A stretch of 19,692 nt of DNA from Myxococcales bacterium (GTDB lineage: Bacteria > Myxococcota_A > Polyangia > Haliangiales > Haliangiaceae), in the NCBI GenBank assembly GCA_016720595.1, contig JADKKI010000026.1, forward strand, positions 1-19,692. Reading direction: 5' to 3'. Positions 16,223 through 19,692 of the stretch are shown one piece after another. The position numbers were made by a program, and so were the translations under genes. Position 1 is the first letter of the stretch, and every line of letters begins with the position of its first letter. Below the pieces are notes generated by a model that saw nothing but the letters and a program-made list of their open reading frames with translations, was not told the origin of the DNA and did not search any database.

Positions 16223-16522
16223 GTGGGGCCAGGCGAGTACGTGGCGGAGATCCCGCGCGATCTCGTGTTCTTCCAGGGCCACTTCGACGCGTTCCCGATC
16301 CTGCCGGGCGCTGCGCTCGTCGAGCGGCTGGTTTGGCCGATCGTGCGGGCCGAGCTCCCCGAGGTCACGCAGCTGCGCGCGATCCGCCGGCTGCGGTTCC
16401 GCAAGCCGGTGATGCCGGAGCAGCAGGTCGCGGTGACCTTGCAGCAGACCGGCACCCGTCTGACCTTCGAGGTCACCTGCGCGAAGGACGTGGTCGCGAG
16501 CGGGCAGCTCGTGGTGGCGTGA
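16223..16522 (+). CDS. Hot-dog thioester dehydratase, ApeI-like (domain or separate gene)
   Basis: Frame 2 gives a compact hot-dog domain: GEYVAEIPRDLVFFQGHFD, then AFPILPGAALVERLVWPIV, then LRAIRRLRFRKPVMPEQQV, ending QLVVA. The Q-G-H-F-x-x-x-P-I-L-P-G element carries the active-site His of FabA/FabZ-type dehydratases. It would partner the ApeP-like protein at 2734-3177 in forming the conjugated double bonds. The coordinates start at the only nearby start codon (GTG 16223, 99 aa), but conserved-looking sequence (QIPARRVG) begins before it. It is therefore more likely the C-terminal domain of a fused AMP-ligase-dehydratase, separated from the ligase by an indel in the Thr-rich linker. The stop shares a base with the glycosyltransferase ATG. 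Confidence 0.8.
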   Translation: MGPGEYVAEIPRDLVFFQGHFDAFPILPGAALVERLVWPIVRAELPEVTQLRAIRRLRFRKPVMPEQQVAVTLQQTGTRLTFEVTCAKDVVASGQLVVA

Positions 16523-17271
16523 TGCGGATCTGCGCGATCATCCCGACCTACAACAATCCTCAGACCCTCGAGGAGGTGGTGACGCGCGTGCGCGAGCACA
16601 TCACCGACATCGTCGTGGTGGATGATGGGAGCGCCGAGCCCGCGAAGGCCGTGCTGACCAGGCTCGGTGAGGCCGGGCGCTGCCACGTGGTGTTCCGGCC
16701 CGAGAACGGCGGCAAGGGCGCGGCGGTCAAGACCGGCCTCGCGTGGGCGCACGAGCACGGCTTCGCGTACGCGCTGCAGATCGATGCCGATCTCCAGCAC
16801 GACACCAACGACATCCCCAAGCTCGTCGCGGCCCTCGGCGAGCCGGTGGCCGACACGGTGGTGCTCGCGCAGCCCGTGTTCGATGCCTCCGCGCCGAAAG
16901 GCCGGCTGCGCGCGCGGAAGATCACCGTGTTCTTCGCGATGGTGGAGACGCTCGGACGCAAGGTCGGCGATCCGCTGTGTGGCTATCGGATCTATCCCGT
17001 CGAGACGGCGCTCGCGGTCAAGGCGCGCGGCAACGCGATGGACTTCGATCCGGAGATCGCGGTGCGGCTGGTGTGGGCGGGCGTGAAGGTGATCCACGTG
17101 CCCACGCCGGTGATCTATCGCTCGGCGGAGCAGGGTGGCGTGTCGCACTATCGGGCGTGGGCCGATACGCTGCTGATCGCGGGCGCGCACTTCTGGCTGT
17201 GCACCGAGGGTGTGCTGCGGATCCTCTCGTACCCGTTCCGGGCGCTGTGGCGACGGTTGCGCCGTGGCTGA
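16522..17271 (+). CDS. Family 2 glycosyltransferase
   Basis: A 249-aa GT2 enzyme with a GT-A fold, resembling dolichyl-phosphate-mannose-synthase-like and ApeJ-type transferases. It begins CAIIPTYNNPQTLEEVV, with VVVDDGS at 31-37, NGGKGAAVKTGL, the metal-binding DADLQHD at 88-94 and LCGYRIYP. A C-terminal hydrophobic and basic tail (LLIAGAHFWLCTEGVLRIL, then RALWRRLRRG) may associate with the membrane. It likely transfers a sugar from a nucleotide donor to a lipid intermediate. Clustering with a deacetylase and two acyltransferases points to a glycolipid anchor for the polyene (inference). ATG 16522 shares one base with the dehydratase stop; the 3' end overlaps the next gene by 8 bp. Confidence 0.9.
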   Translation: MRICAIIPTYNNPQTLEEVVTRVREHITDIVVVDDGSAEPAKAVLTRLGEAGRCHVVFRPENGGKGAAVKTGLAWAHEHGFAYALQIDADLQHDTNDIPKLVAALGEPVADTVVLAQPVFDASAPKGRLRARKITVFFAMVETLGRKVGDPLCGYRIYPVETALAVKARGNAMDFDPEIAVRLVWAGVKVIHVPTPVIYRSAEQGGVSHYRAWADTLLIAGAHFWLCTEGVLRILSYPFRALWRRLRRG

Positions 17272-18163
17272 CTGGCGCAAGATCCCCGAGGCCGGGACCG
17301 TGCTCGGGATCCGGCTCCTCGTCCTCGGTGCGCGGATCTTCGGGCGCACGGTCGTCGGCTGGTTCCTCTACGTCATCGCGCTCTACTACGCGCTGATCCG
17401 CGGCACCGCGCGGCGCGCCTCGCGTGACTACCTGCGCCGGATCGGTCAGCCGGCCACGTTCTGGAGCGTGGTGCGTCACCTCCACACGTTCGCGCGGGTC
17501 AGCCTCGATCGGCTGTTCTTCGTGACCGGCAAGATCAAGTCGTTCGAGTTCGAGCAGAAGAACCACGATCTGCTCGTGGAGGCGGCGAAGTCCGGGCGCG
17601 GCGTGCTGCTGCTCGGCGCGCACCTCGGCAGCTTCGAGGTCATGCGCTGCCGCGCGAAAGAGTTCAACGTCCCGATCAACGTCCTCGTCGACTTCACCAA
17701 TGCCGAGCGCGTCAACAGCGTGCTGCGCTCGCTGGCTCCCGACATCGAGACCGGATGATCTCGCTCGGCACCGATCCGATCGCGGCGATGCTGCAGGTCC
17801 GCGCCGCCATCGATCGCGGCGAGCTGGTGGCGATCCTGGGGGATCGTCTCCAGCCAGAAGTCCGGCAGCGCCCGGGTGGTGACCGCCCAGTTCCTCGGCG
17901 CCGAGGCCGCGTTCCCGGCGGGCCCCTGGCTGCTCGCGCACACCCTCAAGTGCCCGGTCTACTTCGTCGCAGGGGTCTATACCCGTCCCAATCACTACGC
18001 TTTGCATTTCGAGTTCCTCGCCGACGAGGTAAAACTCGACCGCAAGGACCGCACGGCTTCGATCGCCCGCTACGCCCAATCCTACGCATCCATGCTCGAG
18101 ACGTACGCGCGGTCCGCCCCGCTCAACTGGTTCAACTTCTACGATTTCTGGAGTGCGCCGTGA
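17264..18163 (+). CDS. LpxL/HtrB-like lysophospholipid or lipid A-type acyltransferase (two frameshifts)
   Basis: About 299 aa once two indels are corrected. Frame 2 holds the N-terminus with a transmembrane helix (GRTVVGWFLYVIALYYALI) and the catalytic H-x4-E box in LLGAHLGSFEVMR. Frame 1 then gives VISLGTDPIAAMLQV and ELVAILGDR, and frame 2 resumes with SGSARVVTAQFLGAEAAFPAGP, HTLKCPVYFVAGVY and the end NWFNFYDFW. These are the standard LABLAT/HtrB features. Shifts lie near 17753 and 17850-17865. GTG 17264 overlaps the GT2 gene. It probably adds a second acyl chain to the lipid carrier of the pigment. In some bacteria the GT2 and acyltransferase are one protein, as I recall; here they are separate. 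Confidence 0.83.
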
Positions 18164-19691
18164 CGTCTGCGCGCCTGTGGATCGGCGAGACGCGCGTGAC
18201 CCACACGCACGTCGCCCGGGTCGCCCGCGGCGAGCTCGCGGTGATGCTGACCCAGGACGGCGGGCGGCAGGACGGATGGGCAAGAACCGCAAGGCCGTGG
18301 AGACCCGCGTCGCGAGCGGCGAGCCGTTCTACGGCGTCAACACCGGGTTCGGCGCCTCCGTGGTCAATGCCGTGGCGGCCGAGTACGGCGGGAGCCTGGT
18401 CGCGAACCTGTTCCGGTTCCACGGCTGTGGCGTGGGCCCGCTGCTCGCCGCGGACGAGAGCCGCGCCGTGCTCGTCACCCGCCTCGCGCAGCTCGCGGCC
18501 GGCTGGAGCGGCATCCGCATCGAGACCCTGCACGCGATGGCGCGCCTCCTCGAGCACGACATCCTGCCGTGCATCCCCGAGCTCGGCTCCGTCGGCGCGA
18601 GCGGTGATCTCACGCCGATGTCGTACGTGGCCGCCGTGCTCTCCGCGAGCGCGAGAGGTGCTGTTCCGCGGGCGCACGTGCCCGGGCTGCCGAGGCGCTC
18701 GCCGCCGTGGGCCTCACGCCCGTGACGCTGCAGCACAAGGAAGCGCTCGATCGTGAACGGCACGAGCGTGATGACCTGCGCTCGTCGCGATGGCGCTCGA
18801 TCGCGCAGGTGTTCACGCGCACGCACGCCCTCGTCACCGCATGGAACTCGTTCCTGCTGCGCGGTCAGGCGGCGCACTTCGACGAGCGGCGTCTGTTCGC
18901 GGCCAAGCCGCACCCGGGCGCGATCGCCTACGCGGGCCACGTCCGCGCCGCGCCTCGCGTGCGGGCCGCGCCCGGCGCTCAACGGCGGCAAGGTCCAGGA
19001 TCCGTACTCGGTGCGCTGCGCGCCGCACGTGGTGGGCGTGCTCGTCCGGAGGTGCTCGAGCAGGCCGCGGCCACCGTGGCGATCGAGCTCAACGGCGCGG
19101 GCGACAACCCGCTGATGTGCGAGGAGACCGGCGCGCGGCCCTACACGGCGGCAACTTCTACGGCAGCCACATGCGCACGTCGCCGAGACGCGCAAGCTCC
19201 AGGTCGCGCACGCCGCCGAGATCCTCGAGCGCCAGCTCGGCCCTGCTGTGCCACTCCACCGCGACCTCCGGCATCCCCGAACCTCGTGCGCGTGGACGGC
19301 CCGGGCAAGGCCGCGCACCACGGCTTCAAGGCCGTCGAGATCCTCGCGTCCTCCCTGGTCGCCGAGGCCCTCAAGCTCGCCGCGCCCGCGAGCGTGTTTC
19401 TCGCGCAGCACCGAGGGCCACAACCAGGACAAGGTCCCGATGGGCTCGATCTCGGCCCGCGACCTGCGCGCGATCCAGGTCGCTCTCGCGGACCACGTGC
19501 TCGTGATCGGCCTGCGCGCCGCGGCGCCAGGCCACGGACGCCACGGGCCGCGCCGAGGCTCCCGGCGCCGCTGCGCTGTGCTGTATCTCGCGATCCGGAG
19601 GACCTGCCCGGCGACGCACGGGGGATCAGCGATACGACGAGCTGATCACGCGCGGTGCCTCGCGGAGCTGCACGCGGGCCGACTGGGCTGA
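18160..19691 (+). CDS. Aromatic amino acid ammonia-lyase (HAL/PAL/TAL family), multiply frameshifted
   Basis: A MIO-dependent ammonia-lyase that would convert tyrosine, phenylalanine or histidine to the unsaturated acid; in this locus a cinnamate or coumarate starter is expected. GTG 18160 overlaps the acyltransferase stop by 4 bp and begins TSARLWIGETRVTHTHVA. Frame 3 gives PFYGVNTGFGASVV, NLFRFHGCGVGPLL and SVGASGDLTPMSYVA, with the MIO-forming Ala-Ser-Gly at 18597-18605. Further fragments in changing frames give LTPVTLQHKEAL, VNGTSVMT, KPHPGAIAYAGHVR, an NGGKVQDPYS-like match, ELNGAGDNPLM, and GHNQDK with PMGSISARDLRAIQVALADH near 19412-19500. A stop at 19689-19691 gives about 510 aa, normal for the family. 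Eight or more indels are needed, most likely sequencing errors at a contig end. Confidence 0.82.
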
Positions 19692-19692
19692 G

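Noticed and set aside
14692..17271. One 859-aa protein joining AMP-ligase and glycosyltransferase
   Set aside because: The stretch between them (about 16150-16520) is low-complexity Arg/Ala/Gly-rich shadow sequence in that frame, while frame 2 encodes a proper hot-dog domain. The join is an artefact of a missing base.
18160..19691. Housekeeping histidine ammonia-lyase of a hut operon
   Set aside because: It is linked by a 4-bp overlap to the pigment-lipid acyltransferase, no other hut gene is present, and the selectivity position is not Ser-His.

Overview
The window looks like part of a high-GC genome with very GC-biased third codon positions, frequent GTG starts and many GTGA/TGATG gene overlaps. 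This style fits a myxobacterium-like (Myxococcota) chromosome. That is an inference from base composition and gene style, because the window holds no rRNA or other taxonomic marker.

Almost the whole window is a biosynthetic locus of the aryl-polyene / flexirubin / xanthomonadin (APE) type. Region 1 (about 1-7195, plus strand) holds, in order: the C-terminal part of a flavin-dependent halogenase-like oxidoreductase (badly frameshifted); an ApeO-type ketosynthase (frameshifted); an ApeC-type chain-length-factor-like partner without a visible catalytic Cys; an ApeP-type FabZ-like dehydratase; a FabG-type ketoreductase; an ApeR-type ketosynthase; a polysaccharide deacetylase; a 1-acylglycerol-phosphate-acyltransferase-like enzyme; and an acyl carrier protein. 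Most of these overlap by 4 bp. Region 2 (about 7196-9877) breaks the operon. It has a GxxExxY (PD-(D/E)XK-type) gene on the minus strand enclosed by an almost perfect 29-bp inverted repeat, then a secreted or membrane protein with Pro-Gln-Tyr repeats (minus), then an ApeB-like SAM methyltransferase (minus). The methyltransferase is divergent from region 3 across a 95-bp promoter gap. Region 3 (about 9878-19691, plus strand) holds a second ACP, a LolA-like carrier, an MMPL/RND exporter, a DUF3261-type lipoprotein, a COG4648-type membrane protein, an ApeH-like AMP-ligase followed by (probably fused to) an ApeI-like hot-dog dehydratase, a GT2 glycosyltransferase, an LpxL-like acyltransferase and an MIO-type aromatic amino acid ammonia-lyase (frameshifted).

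The likely pathway is as follows. The ammonia-lyase makes a cinnamate- or coumarate-type starter and the AMP-ligase loads it onto an ACP. The KS/CLF pair, ketoreductase and two dehydratases build the polyene. The halogenase and methyltransferase decorate the aryl head. The acyltransferases, glycosyltransferase and deacetylase build a lipid or glycolipid anchor. LolA, MMPL and the lipoprotein move the product to the outer membrane.

Single-base frameshifts are dense in the first ~2 kb and last ~2 kb, with only three elsewhere (near 10265, 13213 and 16150). Family motifs survive on both sides of each break, so sequencing or assembly indels explain them better than true gene decay. No stretch longer than 300 bases lacks a gene.
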